Assembly (NCBI RefSeq): GCF_003254665.1
Contig: NZ_QHGY01000010.1
Span: forward strand, 48,022 to 112,021
Source: Billgrantia lactosivorans
GTDB lineage: Bacteria > Pseudomonadota > Gammaproteobacteria > Pseudomonadales > Halomonadaceae
Reading direction: 5' to 3'
Length of the DNA stretch: 64,000 nucleotides
Positions within the stretch are counted from its first letter, which is position 1. Each line of letters opens with the position of its first letter. This document shows, one piece after another, positions 27,340 to 36,977 of the stretch. Position numbers and translations under genes: made by a program. The notes beneath the pieces are model-generated. The model was given only the letters and a program-made list of their open reading frames with translations, made no database searches and was not told the DNA's origin.

Positions 27340-27405
27340 ATCATATCCATCGCAACCGATAGGCGAAAATTGATTGCCGCCATGGTTCCGATAAGAGCTG
27401 TCTAT
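27340..27405 (-). promoter_or_regulatory. ahpC promoter with OxyR-like binding site
   Basis: Read on the minus strand, ATAG-N7-TTAT-N7-ATGG-N7-CAAT (27369-27405) matches the OxyR pattern ATAG-N7-CTAT-N7-ATAG-N7-CTAT at 13 of 16 positions with exact spacing. It abuts a weak -35 (TTTTCG, complement of 27364-27369). An 18-base spacer leads to -10 TATGAT (complement of 27340-27345). A poor -35 next to the site is what OxyR-activated promoters usually show. Confidence 0.7.
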
Positions 27406-27420
27406 GGTGGCACCGCGCGG

Positions 27421-27825
27421 TCATTGCAAGGCCACCGCCTCTCCCTTACGGTTCAGCGCCAGGAAACCCTGGGTATTGCCCATTTGCAGGGATTCGACCA
27501 TGCGCTGCAGCTGACGTTCGACGGTGTCGTCGGACGCCGCCTGGCCGCCGCTGCCCGACAGCGCGCCGACGAAGACGATGTCCCACTCGATCCCGGTGCG
27601 CCGCGACTCCGCCTCCAGCGCCGCCATGTCGCTGAGTTCGTTCGGCGTCTTGTCGACGCACAGCACCGGGGTGAGCACGCCCCCCTCCCCCTGCTCGAAG
27701 CGCTCGCGCTGCTCCGCGGTGGGGTTGTCGGGCAGCTCGGCGCGAGCGAAGACGAACAGCAGCCGCTGGGGCTCGGACTGGCGGCGTGCCTCTTCCAGCA
27801 GATCGGCGAAACGGGAAATGGACAA
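27421..27825 (-). CDS. Conserved hypothetical protein
   Basis: A 134-residue soluble protein beginning SISRFADLLEEARRQSEPQRLLFVFARAELP. I recognise the pattern from conserved proteins of gamma- and betaproteobacteria that databases sometimes mislabel as ribonucleotide reductase alpha subunit. Nothing in the sequence supports that label. It has a conserved central DKTPNELSDMAALEAES and WDIVFVGAL, suggesting a small alpha/beta fold. The start is a TTG, supported by GGAGG six bases upstream. No functional context: ahpC lies downstream on the same strand across a promoter. Confidence 0.75.
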   Translation of the reverse strand: MSISRFADLLEEARRQSEPQRLLFVFARAELPDNPTAEQRERFEQGEGGVLTPVLCVDKTPNELSDMAALEAESRRTGIEWDIVFVGALSGSGGQAASDDTVERQLQRMVESLQMGNTQGFLALNRKGEAVALQ

Positions 27826-27935
27826 GGCGGACCTCCAGAGGTAGAAGCCCCGAGCGGGGCGAAGTGTGGGAGCGCCGATCTGGCGGCGTATCGGACACGA
27901 TAGCGCATCCGCCGCCCCCCTGTGCCTGATCTGGG

Positions 27936-29093
27936 TCAGTGTCCCGCTTGTTCCCGTGGCGGGAAGCGCGCCAGCACTTCCCGCCGCTCATCGTCGCGCC
28001 GTATCTCCAGCGGTAGCAGCGTGCCCGGCGGCTGGCGGCGCACCAGCCGAATCAGGTCAGTGGGACGCGTCAGCACCTCACCCGCCGCGCGCAGAATGAG
28101 GTCGCCCTGCGCGAGGCCGGCCTGCTCCGCCACCGAGCCCGCGACCACGTCCTCCACCGCGACGCCCCGCTCGGCGGCGGCCAGCAGGATACCCAGCTGC
28201 GGCGGTGCGGCCTGTGGCCCGTCGAGTTCCGCCATGCCGAACACCGCCTGCGCCACGCCGGCCGGCGGCGGCTCGCACGCCGCGTCCGCCGCCGGCCACG
28301 GCAGCAGGGTGGCGTGCTCCCCGAGGCCCAGGTCGTCGAGCTGGTGGGGCACGCCGTGGCCGAACCGCAGGTGCCCCTGGCCGACCAGGCCCACCACCAG
28401 CTCGGCCTCGTCGGCGGCCTCGGCAAGCCCCGCGGCCATCGCCCGGTCCCACACCAGCTGCGCCGCGATGAAGCGCTCGACGCTCGCTCCGTCCCCGGAG
28501 TCGGCGTGCTGGGCGTGGGCCTCAGCCAGTCGCTCGCGGTAGTCGGGCGGAGCCTCGGCCGGGGGGGTGATGCCGAAGCGCTCGGCTTCCGGCACCGCCT
28601 GCCAGCCCGCCTCGACCAGCCGCTCGCGCAGCTCGGGGGTCACGTTGAGGGCCTTGAGCGGTACGCGATTAAGGCGGGCGAAGTGCAGGATCGGCAGGTA
28701 GAGTTCGGGGTCGAAGCCCCAGGCGTCGTACCAGTCGCTCGCCGCGAGGAAGGCCGCCTCGTCCAGTTCGCCCGCGACCCAGGCGTCCAGCGCCGGCTGC
28801 GCCTCGCGGGGCAGCATTTCCAGGCCGATCGCCATGTCCGGGCGCAGCGCGTGGAGCCCGGCCAGGGTGTGCAGCTGCCAGCGGTGGTGGTCCATGCGGT
28901 CGTGCTGTTCGCCGAGCAGCACCACGTCGCGCTCGGCCAGTTCGGCGAGCAGCGCGACGCTCTCCAGGCGCTCGCCGCCGGGCTGGCGCCATTGGCCGGG
29001 GTCGGGGCAGGTATCGGCGTGCAGCGGCAGCGGCGCCAGGCTCAGGCCGGCCGCCACGCCCAGCACACGGAACAGGGCGAACGCGTCTTGCAT
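27936..29093 (-). CDS. ChaN-type heme-binding domain protein fused to a PDZ domain
   Basis: A 385-residue exported protein. A signal peptide (hydrophobic ALFRVLGVAAGLSLAPLPLHA) precedes a ChaN-like domain (about 50-265, PF04187). That domain has VLLGEQHDRMDHHRWQL, with clustered histidines and Glu, and GLEMLPREAQPALDAW. It ends with a PDZ domain (about 290-370; ERGVAVEDVVAGSVAEQAGLAQGDLILRAAG). ChaN in Campylobacter binds two hemes and is linked to iron uptake; PDZ would give partner binding in the periplasm. No lipobox Cys is apparent. GGGAG suits the second of two closely spaced ATGs (29093), so I start there. Confidence 0.85.
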   Translation of the reverse strand: MQDAFALFRVLGVAAGLSLAPLPLHADTCPDPGQWRQPGGERLESVALLAELAERDVVLLGEQHDRMDHHRWQLHTLAGLHALRPDMAIGLEMLPREAQPALDAWVAGELDEAAFLAASDWYDAWGFDPELYLPILHFARLNRVPLKALNVTPELRERLVEAGWQAVPEAERFGITPPAEAPPDYRERLAEAHAQHADSGDGASVERFIAAQLVWDRAMAAGLAEAADEAELVVGLVGQGHLRFGHGVPHQLDDLGLGEHATLLPWPAADAACEPPPAGVAQAVFGMAELDGPQAAPPQLGILLAAAERGVAVEDVVAGSVAEQAGLAQGDLILRAAGEVLTRPTDLIRLVRRQPPGTLLPLEIRRDDERREVLARFPPREQAGH

Positions 29094-29150
29094 CGGCATC
29101 TCCCAAGCTGGCTGCCATCATGATGGCGTATTGCACACCACCTGGCAGCA

Positions 29151-30455
29151 TCAGGCAGCCTCCTGCGGCATCTCGTCGCCATTGCCCTCCTCGAAATGGA
29201 ATTCCAGCTGGGTCGGCTCCAGGCGCGGGTCGAGCTCGGCGAAGTGCGGTGTCTCCAAGGTCGGCACCGCCACGAAGGGCTCCTGCTCGACCTCTTCGAC
29301 CGGCACCCCCGGGCGGCGGCGCAGGCGCAGTGCCACGAACAATGCCAGCGTGAGCGAGGCTCCGCCGAGGAAGACCCACAGCCCGTCGGGCCCCAGCAGT
29401 TGCATGACCAGGGACGCCGAGAACGGGCCGATGATCGAGCCGATGCCATACCAGATCATCAGCTTGGCATTGGCGGCGACGATCTCGCCGGGCTCCAGCC
29501 AGTCGTTGGTGTGGGCCAGGCTCAGGGCATAGAGGGTATGCAGCATGGCGGTATGGAAACAGGCCACCAGCACCAGCAGCCAGAAGTCGATACGCACCAG
29601 CATCGACACCAACGCGCCCGATATGGTCATCACCACGGCCATGCCGAGGATCACCTTGCGCCGGTCGATACGGTCGGAGAGGCGCCCAAGCCCCCACTGG
29701 GCGAACAGCGCCACCATGGTGGTGATCGCCATGAAGCGAGCCGTCTCGCCCGTGCTCAGGCCGATCTCCTGGCCATAGAAGGGGGTCATGGCGAAGAACG
29801 ACTGCACCATCAGCCCGGCGGTGAAGGCACCGACCAGCCCCACCGGGGCGCGCTGGAACAGTGCCTTGAGGCGGATCTTCTGCGGCTGGATGTCGTGGGT
29901 CTGGCGCGGGCCATGAATGCGCACGATCGACAGCGGCACCAGCGCCAGGGCGAACAGCATGCCGACGATGGAGAACAGCGCCGGCCCGGCCGGGTCGGCC
30001 AGGTTGAGCATCCACTGCCCGCCGGCCAGCGACAGGGTCGAGATGATCATGTACAGCGCCAGTACCCGGCCGCGGTTGTCGTTGGTCGACTCCCCCGAGA
30101 CCCACGACTCCATCACCATCAGCATGCCCGCCGTGGCCACCCCGCCGAGCAGGCGCCAGGCCAGCCAGGTCCAGGGGTTGACCCACAGGCCGTGGAGCAT
30201 GGCGGTGACTGCCAGGATCCCCGCGCAGGCGGCGAACACGCGGATGTGGCCGACGCTGCGGATGCGCTTCTCGAGCAGGTAGCTGCCCAGCACGAAGCCC
30301 AGCGAGAAGCTCGACATCAGCAGGCCGGCCATGTGCGAGGGAAAGCCCTCGATGGACATGCGCACCCCGAGCAGGGTCATGATCAGGCCATGCCCGAGCA
30401 GGAAACTGATTTCGCAGACGAAGAGGATCGGAAGGGTCGCCGGCAGACTGCGCAA
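29151..30455 (-). CDS. MFS transporter
   Basis: A 434-residue major facilitator protein with about 12 transmembrane segments. The loop 2-3 motif is reduced to FVLGSYLLEKRIRSVGHIRVF, helix 4-5 reads RLLGGVATAGMLMVMESWVSGE, and the second-half loop 8-9 motif is GRLSDRIDRRKVIL. This fits the DHA1-like YcaD/quinolone-type group, where MVMESWVS is shared with YcaD-like proteins. The substrate is unknown. The C-terminal tail after RRRPG is acidic and cytoplasmic. The best start is a TTG at 30455 with GGAG seven bases upstream; the frame is open 60 bases further but Arg-rich and unlike a membrane N-terminus. Confidence 0.85.
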   Translation of the reverse strand: MRSLPATLPILFVCEISFLLGHGLIMTLLGVRMSIEGFPSHMAGLLMSSFSLGFVLGSYLLEKRIRSVGHIRVFAACAGILAVTAMLHGLWVNPWTWLAWRLLGGVATAGMLMVMESWVSGESTNDNRGRVLALYMIISTLSLAGGQWMLNLADPAGPALFSIVGMLFALALVPLSIVRIHGPRQTHDIQPQKIRLKALFQRAPVGLVGAFTAGLMVQSFFAMTPFYGQEIGLSTGETARFMAITTMVALFAQWGLGRLSDRIDRRKVILGMAVVMTISGALVSMLVRIDFWLLVLVACFHTAMLHTLYALSLAHTNDWLEPGEIVAANAKLMIWYGIGSIIGPFSASLVMQLLGPDGLWVFLGGASLTLALFVALRLRRRPGVPVEEVEQEPFVAVPTLETPHFAELDPRLEPTQLEFHFEEGNGDEMPQEAA

Positions 30456-30638
30456 GAGGTCACTCCGTTGACGTCGGTGAAGGCGCCGCGGGCAGCGCCT
30501 GCCCGAGGCTCGCATGAGTTACAGGCCTGAGTGTAGGAAGCCCCCTCCGCACCCTGCCAGTCCGTACGCGGTTCGCTGTCGCCTGGGCCGCGGTCGGTCT
30601 ACGCTGATAGGGGTCACGGTCGAGCGCAGGAGGAACTC

Positions 30639-31064
30639 ATGGCAAGGACGCGCAACTCGGCATGCCGGCGCCGGGTCTGGCTGGCCGCCCTGCCGGCCGC
30701 CGTCTGGCTGACCGTCGCCGGGGCGGAGGAGCGGACGGCATCGCCCGGCGGGGGCGAGGCGGGCCAGGGCCCCGCCGAGACCATCGAGCCGCCCGACGTC
30801 GACACCGGCCAGTACGGCACCAGCAGCGGCATCACCCACTCGGAGATGGACCAGGAGGAGGAGGGCTCCGGCAGCGGCCAGACCCAGGGTGACGACATGC
30901 ACCAGACCCCCGCGGCGGGGTCCGACGCCGGCCCCATCTACGAGGTCGAAGCTCCCGAGCGCGAGGAGCAACCCGAGCAGGAGGCGCTGCCCGACGAGCC
31001 GCTGGGCGCCGAGGATGAGGGCCGCCGGGAGAACGGCGAGCCGCAGAGCAGCAATGAAGATTGA
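30639..31064 (+). CDS. Acidic low-complexity exported protein, unknown function
   Basis: A 141-residue protein with a possible signal peptide (Arg-rich start, then WLAALPAAVWLTVAGAEE, cleavage near residue 30). The remainder is very rich in Glu, Asp, Gly, Ser and Gln (for example EMDQEEEGSGSG), probably disordered. I recognise no family. AGGAGG before the ATG supports translation. High acidity suits a periplasm at high salt. It lies just upstream of the formate dehydrogenase operon but is separated from it by 187 bases with a hairpin, so a functional link is not implied. Confidence 0.6.
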   Translation: MARTRNSACRRRVWLAALPAAVWLTVAGAEERTASPGGGEAGQGPAETIEPPDVDTGQYGTSSGITHSEMDQEEEGSGSGQTQGDDMHQTPAAGSDAGPIYEVEAPEREEQPEQEALPDEPLGAEDEGRRENGEPQSSNED

Positions 31065-31116
31065 CGTGCCTTGGTTACCCATCGTGACAAGACGACCGGC
31101 AGCGACCGACGAGACC

Positions 31117-31135
31117 CGCTACGCTTTGCGTAGCG
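31117..31135. terminator. Hairpin upstream of fdoG
   Basis: Perfect 8-pair stem CGCTACGC/GCGTAGCG with TTT loop and no U tail. It may end the preceding gene or serve as a control element of the fdo operon. A doubled ACGCGTG (14 bases apart) follows at about 31166-31187. No sigma70 promoter is clear. Confidence 0.45.
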
Positions 31136-31251
31136 CCAGGCGCCGCCCACCGAGCTGCGCCGGAGACGCGTGACACGAACGCGTGCAACGAGACCGACAG
31201 CAATGCCAACCACGCACAACAGAGGGTACAGGAACCAGGCAGGAGGCCCCC

Positions 31252-34200
31252 ATGACCCTTCGGGTGACACGTAGACAGTTCTTCAAACTCGGCGCGGCGG
31301 GAATGGCCACGTCCAGCATGGCCATGATGGGGTTCGCCCCTGAACCCGCCGTGGCCTCCATCCGCCATTTCAAGCTCACCGGCGCCAAGATCACGCGCAG
31401 CAACTGCACCTACTGCTCGGTGGGCTGCGGCGTGCTGCTCTACAGCCGCGGCGACGCGGCGATCAACGTCGTCGACGACATCTATCACGTCGAAGGCGAC
31501 CCGGACCACCCGGTGAGCCGCGGCTCGCTGTGCCCCAAGGGCGCCGGGCTGCTCGACTACATCCAGAGCGACTCGCGACTGCGCTATCCCCAGGTGCGCG
31601 AGCCCGGCAGCGACGAGTGGCGGCGGATCTCCTGGGACGAGGCCTTCGATCGCATCGCCCGGCACATGAAGGACGACCGCGATGCCAACTTCGTCACCGA
31701 CGACGAGGACGGCAACAGCGTCAATCGCTGGACCACCACCGGCATGCTGGCGGCCTCGGCCTCGACCAACGAGACCGCCTACCTGACACACAAGGTGGTA
31801 CGCAGCCTCGGCATGGTGGCATTCGACAACCAGGCGCGCGTCTGACACGGACCGACGGTGGCAGGTCTTGCCCCAACATTCGGTCGCGGTGCCATGACCA
31901 ACCACTGGGTCGACATCCGCAATGCCGACCTGATCATCGTGATGGGCGGCAACCCCGCCGAGGCGCACCCGGTGGGCTTCCGCTGGGTGATGGAAGCGCG
32001 TGAGCACAACGATGCTCGGCTGGTGGTGGTGGACCCCCGCTTCAACCGCACGGCGGCGGTGGCGGACGACTACGCCGAGATCCGCACCGGCACCGACATC
32101 GCCTTCCTCGGCGGGTTGATCCACTACCTGATCGAAAACGACCGCATCCAGCGCGACTACGTGCGTGCCTATACCGATGCCAGCCTGATCGTCAGCCCCG
32201 AGTTCGGCTTCGAGGACGGCCTGTTCACCGGCTACGACGCCGACAGCGGCGAGTACGACAAGGCGAGCTGGCAGTACGAGTACGACGACGAAGGCCACGC
32301 CCGGCGCGACGCGTCGCTCGAGCACCCACGCTGCGTCTTCCAGCTGATGCGCCGCCACTACAGCCGCTACACCCTCGACGTGGTGAACTCGGTATGCGGC
32401 ACGCCGCGCGAGAAGATCCAGCGGGTCTGGGACGCGATCGCCGAGACCGCCGCGCCCGACAAGACCATGACCTTTCTCTATGCGCTGGGCTGGACGCAGC
32501 ACTCGATCGGCTCGCAGATCATCCGCACCGCGGCCATCGTCCAGCTGCTGCTGGGCAACATGGGCATGCGCGGCGGCGGGGTCAACGCCCTGCGCGGGCA
32601 CTCCAACATCCAGGGCCTGACCGACCTCGGCCTGCTCTCCAACCTGCTGCCCGGCTACCTGACGCTGCCGCGCAGCGACGAGCAGGACTACGAGGAGTAC
32701 ATCCTGGAGCGGGCCCGTCCGCCCCTGGTTCCCGACGAGGTCTCCTACTGGCGCCACTACGAGCGCTTCCACGTCAGCCTGATGAAGGCGTGGTTCGGCG
32801 CCGCGGCCCGCGAGGAGAACGACTGGTGCTACGACTGGCTGCCGAAGCTCGGCACCCCGATCTATGACATCCTGCACACCTTCGAGCGGATGCATCAGGG
32901 CGAGGTGAACGGCTACATCTGCCAGGGCTTCAACCCGCTGGCGGCGTTCCCGCACAAGGCCAAGATCACCGCGTCGCTGTCGCGGCTGAAGTTCCTGGTG
33001 GTGATCGATCCCCTGCGCACCGAGACGGCGGAGTTCTGGAAGAATCACGGCGACTATCACGACGTGGACCCGGCCGAGATCGACACCGAGGTGTTCCGCC
33101 TGCCGACCACCTGCTTCGCCGAGGAGGACGGCACCATCGTCAACAGCTCGCGCTGGCTGCAGTGGTTCTGGGCCGCGGCGCCCCCGCCAGGCGAGGCGCG
33201 CGCCGACACGGCGATCATGGCGGGTATCTTCCTGCGCCTGCAGCAGCTCTACCGGGAGGAGGGCGGCGCCTTCGCCGATCCGCTGCTCAACCTGCACTGG
33301 CCCTACCGCCGCCCCGATGAGCCCAGCCCAGAGGAGCTGGCGCGCGAGTACAACGGCTGGGCGCTGGAGGACGTGCGCGACGAGGAGCGCAACCTGGTGA
33401 TCCGCGCCGGCGAGCAGGTCGAGGATTTCGGCATGCTGCGCGCCGACGGCTCCACCGCCTGCGGCTGCTGGCTGTTCGCCGGCTGCTGGACCGAGGGCGG
33501 CAACCAGATGGTGCGCCGCGACAACTCCGACCCCTACGGCACCGGCCAGACGCTGGGCTGGGCCTGGTCGTGGCCGGCCAACCGCCGCATCCTCTACAAC
33601 CGTGCCAGCGCCCGGCCCGACGGCACGCCCTGGGCGCCGGGCAAGGCCGTGGTGTGGTGGAACGGCCAGCGCTGGGTCGGCAACGACGTGCCCGACTTCC
33701 CGCCCACCTCCGCCCCCGACGACGGCCAGGCGCCGTTCATCATGAACCAGACCGGACGCGGTCAGCTGTTCGCCCGCGACCGCATGAACGAAGGGCCCTT
33801 CCCCGAGCACTACGAGCCCTTCGAGACGCCGATCGCCAACAACCCGCTGCACCCGGACAACCCCCTGGCCAAGCACAACCCGGGAGCCCGCGTGTTCGAA
33901 CGGGACCGCGAGAACTTCGGCACCTTCGAGGAGTTCCCCCACGCCGCGACCAGCTATCGCCTGACCGAGCACTTCCACTACTGGACGATGCACAACCGGC
34001 TCAACGCCATCGCCCAGCCGGAGAAGTTCGTCGAGATCGGCGCGAGCCTGGCCGAGGAACTGGGTATCGCCAAGGGCGACCGCGTGCGGGTCAGCTCCAA
34101 GCGCGGCTACATCGAGGCCGTGGCGGTGGTGACCAAGCGCATCCGTCCGCTGCAGGTCGCCGGCCAGACGGTTCACCAGGTCGGCATCCCGCTGCACTGG

Positions 34201-34320
34201 GGCTTCCTCGGCGAGACGAAGAAGTCCTACCTGACCAACACCCTGACGCCATCCGTCGGCGACGCCAATACCCAGACGCCGGAATACAAGTCGTTCCTGG
34301 TGCGGGTCGAGAAGCTATAG
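31252..34320 (+). CDS. fdoG: Selenocysteine-containing formate dehydrogenase-O/N catalytic subunit
   Basis: The molybdopterin/4Fe-4S catalytic subunit of the membrane-bound respiratory formate dehydrogenase, oxidising formate on the periplasmic face. The frame is continuous for 1022 residues only if the TGA at 31843-31845 is read as selenocysteine (residue 198), in the context [20 protein letters not shown], which is the family active site. A twin-arginine signal TRRQFFK is at residues 6-12. The 4Fe-4S ligands are Cys52, Cys55, Cys59 and Cys94. Downstream are [14 protein letters not shown] and the C-terminal MGD-binding domain with [18 protein letters not shown] precedes the ATG. A SECIS hairpin follows the UGA, and selA, selB and tRNA-Sec lie in the same cluster. 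It is not a pseudogene. Confidence 0.97.
31850..31885 (+). promoter_or_regulatory. Bacterial SECIS element in fdoG mRNA
   Basis: It begins five bases after the UGA. The lower stem is GACCGA/TCGGTC (31850-31855 with 31880-31885). The upper stem pairs G57-G58 with C73-C74 and GGCA with TGCC, leaving a bulged U at 31859. The apical loop is GGUCU (31864-31868). The bulged U and a GGUCU loop are the features SelB recognises in E. coli fdhF and fdnG. Confidence 0.88.
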
Positions 34321-34348
34321 GGCCAGGGAAAGGACCAAGGAGGCGAGA

Positions 34349-35278
34349 ATGCGAGGAGACCAGATCAACCTGCAGAACGTCATCGCCCGCTCGGCGACCC
34401 AGGAGCCCTCCCCCCAGGAGCGCAGCGGCGGCGTCGAGCGCGTGACCAAGCTGATCGACGTGTCGCGCTGCATCGGCTGCAAGGCGTGCCAGGTCGCCTG
34501 CGCCGAGTGGAACGACCTGCGCGACGAGGTGGGCAACAACGAGGGGGTCTACGACAACCCGCTCGACCTCACCCCCGACACCTGGCAGGTGATGCGCTTC
34601 GACGAGCACGAGGACGAGCAGGGCAACCTGGAGTGGCTGATCCGCAAGGACAACTGCATGCACTGCGCCGAGCCGGGCTGCCTCGAGGCCTGCCCGGCCC
34701 CCGGGGCCATCGTGCAATACGCCAACGGCATCGTCGACTTCAACTCGGAGCACTGCATCGGCTGCGGCTACTGCGTGTCGGGGTGCCCCTTCGACGTGCC
34801 GCGCATCTCGAAGAAGGATCACAAGGCCTACAAGTGCACGCTGTGCTCCGACCGGGTGTTCCACGGCCTGGAGCCGGCCTGCGTGAAGTCGTGCCCCACC
34901 GGCTCGATCATGTTCGGCACCCGCGAGGAGATGCTCGACCTGGCCGAGACCCGCACGAGCTTCCTCAAGGGTCGCGGCTTCGACAACGCCGGGGTCTACA
35001 ACCCCGAAGGGGTCGACGGCACCCACGTGATCTACGTGCTGCAGCATGCCGACCGGCCGGGGCTCTACAGCCACCTGCCCGAGGACCCGCGCATCAGTCC
35101 GCTGGTCGACGCCTGGAAGGGCGTGACCAAGCCGCTGGCGTCGGTGGCGATCGGCATCTCCGCCCTGACCGGCTTCGTCCACTACGTCACCGCCGGGCCC
35201 AAGGAGCACGGCGAGGAGGACGAGGCGGCGGTGCGCGAGGACGACGCCCGCGAACGCGAACGGGAGGAACGCCCATGA
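34349..35278 (+). CDS. fdoH: Formate dehydrogenase iron-sulfur (beta) subunit
   Basis: A 309-residue electron-transfer subunit with four [4Fe-4S] clusters. The Cys motifs are [11 protein letters not shown] (from residue 41), [24 protein letters not shown] and CTLC...CVKSC. A single C-terminal transmembrane helix (about 257-278, [20 protein letters not shown]) anchors it and the catalytic subunit. The tail after it is extremely charged ([19 protein letters not shown]). AAGGAGG lies just before the ATG. Its stop overlaps the start of fdoI (ATGA). Confidence 0.96.
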   Translation: MRGDQINLQNVIARSATQEPSPQERSGGVERVTKLIDVSRCIGCKACQVACAEWNDLRDEVGNNEGVYDNPLDLTPDTWQVMRFDEHEDEQGNLEWLIRKDNCMHCAEPGCLEACPAPGAIVQYANGIVDFNSEHCIGCGYCVSGCPFDVPRISKKDHKAYKCTLCSDRVFHGLEPACVKSCPTGSIMFGTREEMLDLAETRTSFLKGRGFDNAGVYNPEGVDGTHVIYVLQHADRPGLYSHLPEDPRISPLVDAWKGVTKPLASVAIGISALTGFVHYVTAGPKEHGEEDEAAVREDDAREREREERP

Positions 35279-35970
35279 GCCTGGCCAAAACGGATCCCCC
35301 ACTGCAGCGCTACAGCGTCTGGAACCGGCTCAACCACTGGCTCGTCGCGATCAGCTTCGTGCTGCTGGTGTTGAGCGGGCTGCCCTTCTTCCACCCCTTC
35401 TTCTGGTCGCTGACGGCACTGTTCGGCGGGCCGACCATGACCCGCATCCTGCACCCCTACATCGGCCTGTTCATGACGCTGATGTTTCTCGTCATGGCGG
35501 TCGCCTTCTTCAAGGAGAGCCTGATCAAGCGCCGCGACCTCCAGTGGCTCAGGCAGATCCGCGACGTGCTGGCCAACCGCGACGAGCGGCTGCCGCCGGT
35601 GGGCAAGAACAACGCCGGCCAGAAGCTGGTCTACTGGCTCATGCTCGGCTGCATCGTCCTGCTGCTGGTCACCGGCCTGCTGATCTGGCAGCCCTATTTC
35701 GCCGGGGCCGTTCCCATCACGCTGCGCCGGCTGGCGTCCCTGGCGCATGCCTTCGTCGCCTTCCTCGCCATCCTCACCCTGATCATCCACGTCTACTCGG
35801 GTATCTGGGTCAAGGGCTCGTTCCAGGCCATGGTGCGCGGCCGGGTCAGCTGGGCCTGGGCGCGCCACCACCACGGCTTGTGGTACGAGGAGGAGCGCGA
35901 GAAGGCGCGCCAGCAACGCGCGATCCGCCGCCGCCACGACACGCCCACGAACCGACAGGAGTCGCCGTGA
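35275..35970 (+). CDS. fdoI: Formate dehydrogenase cytochrome b556 (gamma) subunit
   Basis: A 231-residue inner-membrane diheme cytochrome b with four helices. It passes electrons to ubiquinone (or menaquinone). The first helix begins [20 protein letters not shown] with a heme-ligand His. Other heme-ligand histidines are in [14 protein letters not shown] and in the last helices ([27 protein letters not shown]). The C-terminus is cytosolic and basic. It overlaps fdoH by 4 bases and the GTG start of fdhE by 4 bases. Confidence 0.95.
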   Translation: MSLAKTDPPLQRYSVWNRLNHWLVAISFVLLVLSGLPFFHPFFWSLTALFGGPTMTRILHPYIGLFMTLMFLVMAVAFFKESLIKRRDLQWLRQIRDVLANRDERLPPVGKNNAGQKLVYWLMLGCIVLLLVTGLLIWQPYFAGAVPITLRRLASLAHAFVAFLAILTLIIHVYSGIWVKGSFQAMVRGRVSWAWARHHHGLWYEEEREKARQQRAIRRRHDTPTNRQESP

Positions 35971-36893
35971 CCCACGCCTTCGGCAATGCCCCCGCCGGGA
36001 TGATGCAGCCCCCCGAGGTGCGCCTGCCCGACGACGATCACTTCGCCCGCCGCGCCCGGCGCCTGCAGGAGCTCGCCGGACGCGTCGCCCCGCTCGGCGA
36101 CTTCCTGCGCTTCATGGCCCAGCTGGCCCAGGCCCAGCAGGTGGCCCTCAAGCGCGCCGCGCCGGCCTGGCAGCCCGAGCCCCGGGCCTTCGCCCTGGCG
36201 CTCGCGCATGGCATGCCGCCGCTCAACGTGCAGGCGCTGCGCGACACCGTCGACCTCGCGGCCGAGCTCGACGCCGTGCTGGGCGCCCTAGAGCTGCACG
36301 TCGGCGAGGCCCAGCGCCCGCTGCTCGACGCCTTGCGCCGGCAGACCCCGGAGGAGAACGAGCGGCTGGCGGACGACGTGCTCGCCGGCGCGGCCGGCGA
36401 CGAGCGCACCCGCGGGCTGATGCCGCTGGTGGCCGCCGCGCTGCAGGTGGCCTGGCTGCGCCTGGCGCGCTCCCTGCCCCAGCCTCCGCCACGCCCGGTC
36501 GGCGAGGCGCGCACCCTGTGCCCCAGCTGCGGTTCGCCGCCGCTGGCCAGCGTGATCGAAGCCGACCCGCGCTACAACGGCGTGCGCTACCTGCAGTGCG
36601 GGCTGTGCGCCACCCAGTGGTACCTGGAGCGCGCCATCTGCAGCGTCTGCGAGCAGAGCGGCAAGCTCGACTACCTGAGCCTGGCGCAGGAGAGCGACGA
36701 GGCCGCGCCCCTGCCGGCCCAGGCCGAGGCCTGCGGCGACTGCGGCAGCTACCTCAAGATCTTCCCGCGCACGCTCGACGCCGGGGCCGAGCCGCTGGCC
36801 GACGACCTCGCCAGCCTCGCGCTCGACCTGCTGCTCGACGAGGAGGGACGCTACCGACGCAGCGGGGCCAACCCGCTGCTGATCGTCGAATAG
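35967..36893 (+). CDS. fdhE: Formate dehydrogenase accessory protein FdhE
   Basis: A 308-residue cytosolic rubredoxin-like protein needed for maturation of respiratory, Tat-exported formate dehydrogenases. It holds back or checks the catalytic subunit before export. The C-terminal half carries four CxxC motifs: CPSC, CGLC, CSVC and CGDC. The start is GTG, with AGGAG six bases upstream, and overlaps the fdoI stop. The N-terminal half is mostly helical, with VALKRAAPAWQP. Its presence indicates that FdoG is exported and not cytosolic. Confidence 0.94.
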   Translation: MTHAFGNAPAGMMQPPEVRLPDDDHFARRARRLQELAGRVAPLGDFLRFMAQLAQAQQVALKRAAPAWQPEPRAFALALAHGMPPLNVQALRDTVDLAAELDAVLGALELHVGEAQRPLLDALRRQTPEENERLADDVLAGAAGDERTRGLMPLVAAALQVAWLRLARSLPQPPPRPVGEARTLCPSCGSPPLASVIEADPRYNGVRYLQCGLCATQWYLERAICSVCEQSGKLDYLSLAQESDEAAPLPAQAEACGDCGSYLKIFPRTLDAGAEPLADDLASLALDLLLDEEGRYRRSGANPLLIVE

Positions 36894-36977
36894 CCACTCC
36901 CGCATGGACGCCCCCCGGTCGGACATGCTATGCCATAGGGATGACCCACCCCATCTGGACGGATCAGCGACCCCGGC

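Noticed and set aside
27421..27825. Labelling the 134-residue protein as a ribonucleotide reductase alpha subunit
   Set aside because: It is far too short and lacks any active-site motif; I treat that label as a database error and call it hypothetical.
31843..31845. In-frame TGA in fdoG looking like a nonsense mutation or frameshift
   Set aside because: The context is the known Sec active site, a SECIS hairpin follows, and selA, selB and tRNA-Sec are in the same cluster; the frame after the TGA is intact to the C-terminus.
31075..34197. Very long open frame antisense to fdoG, and similar long antisense frames over glcB (2463-4697), aapPMQ (20477-23323) and fdsA (42756-45227)
   Set aside because: High G+C makes stop codons rare in the complementary frames. 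Their translations are low-complexity (Gly/Ala/His/Arg/Leu-rich) with no family motifs, while the opposite strand carries complete known enzymes.
36900..36977. Possible small ORF or leader peptide before selA
   Set aside because: No ribosome site with a convincing frame; too short to support.
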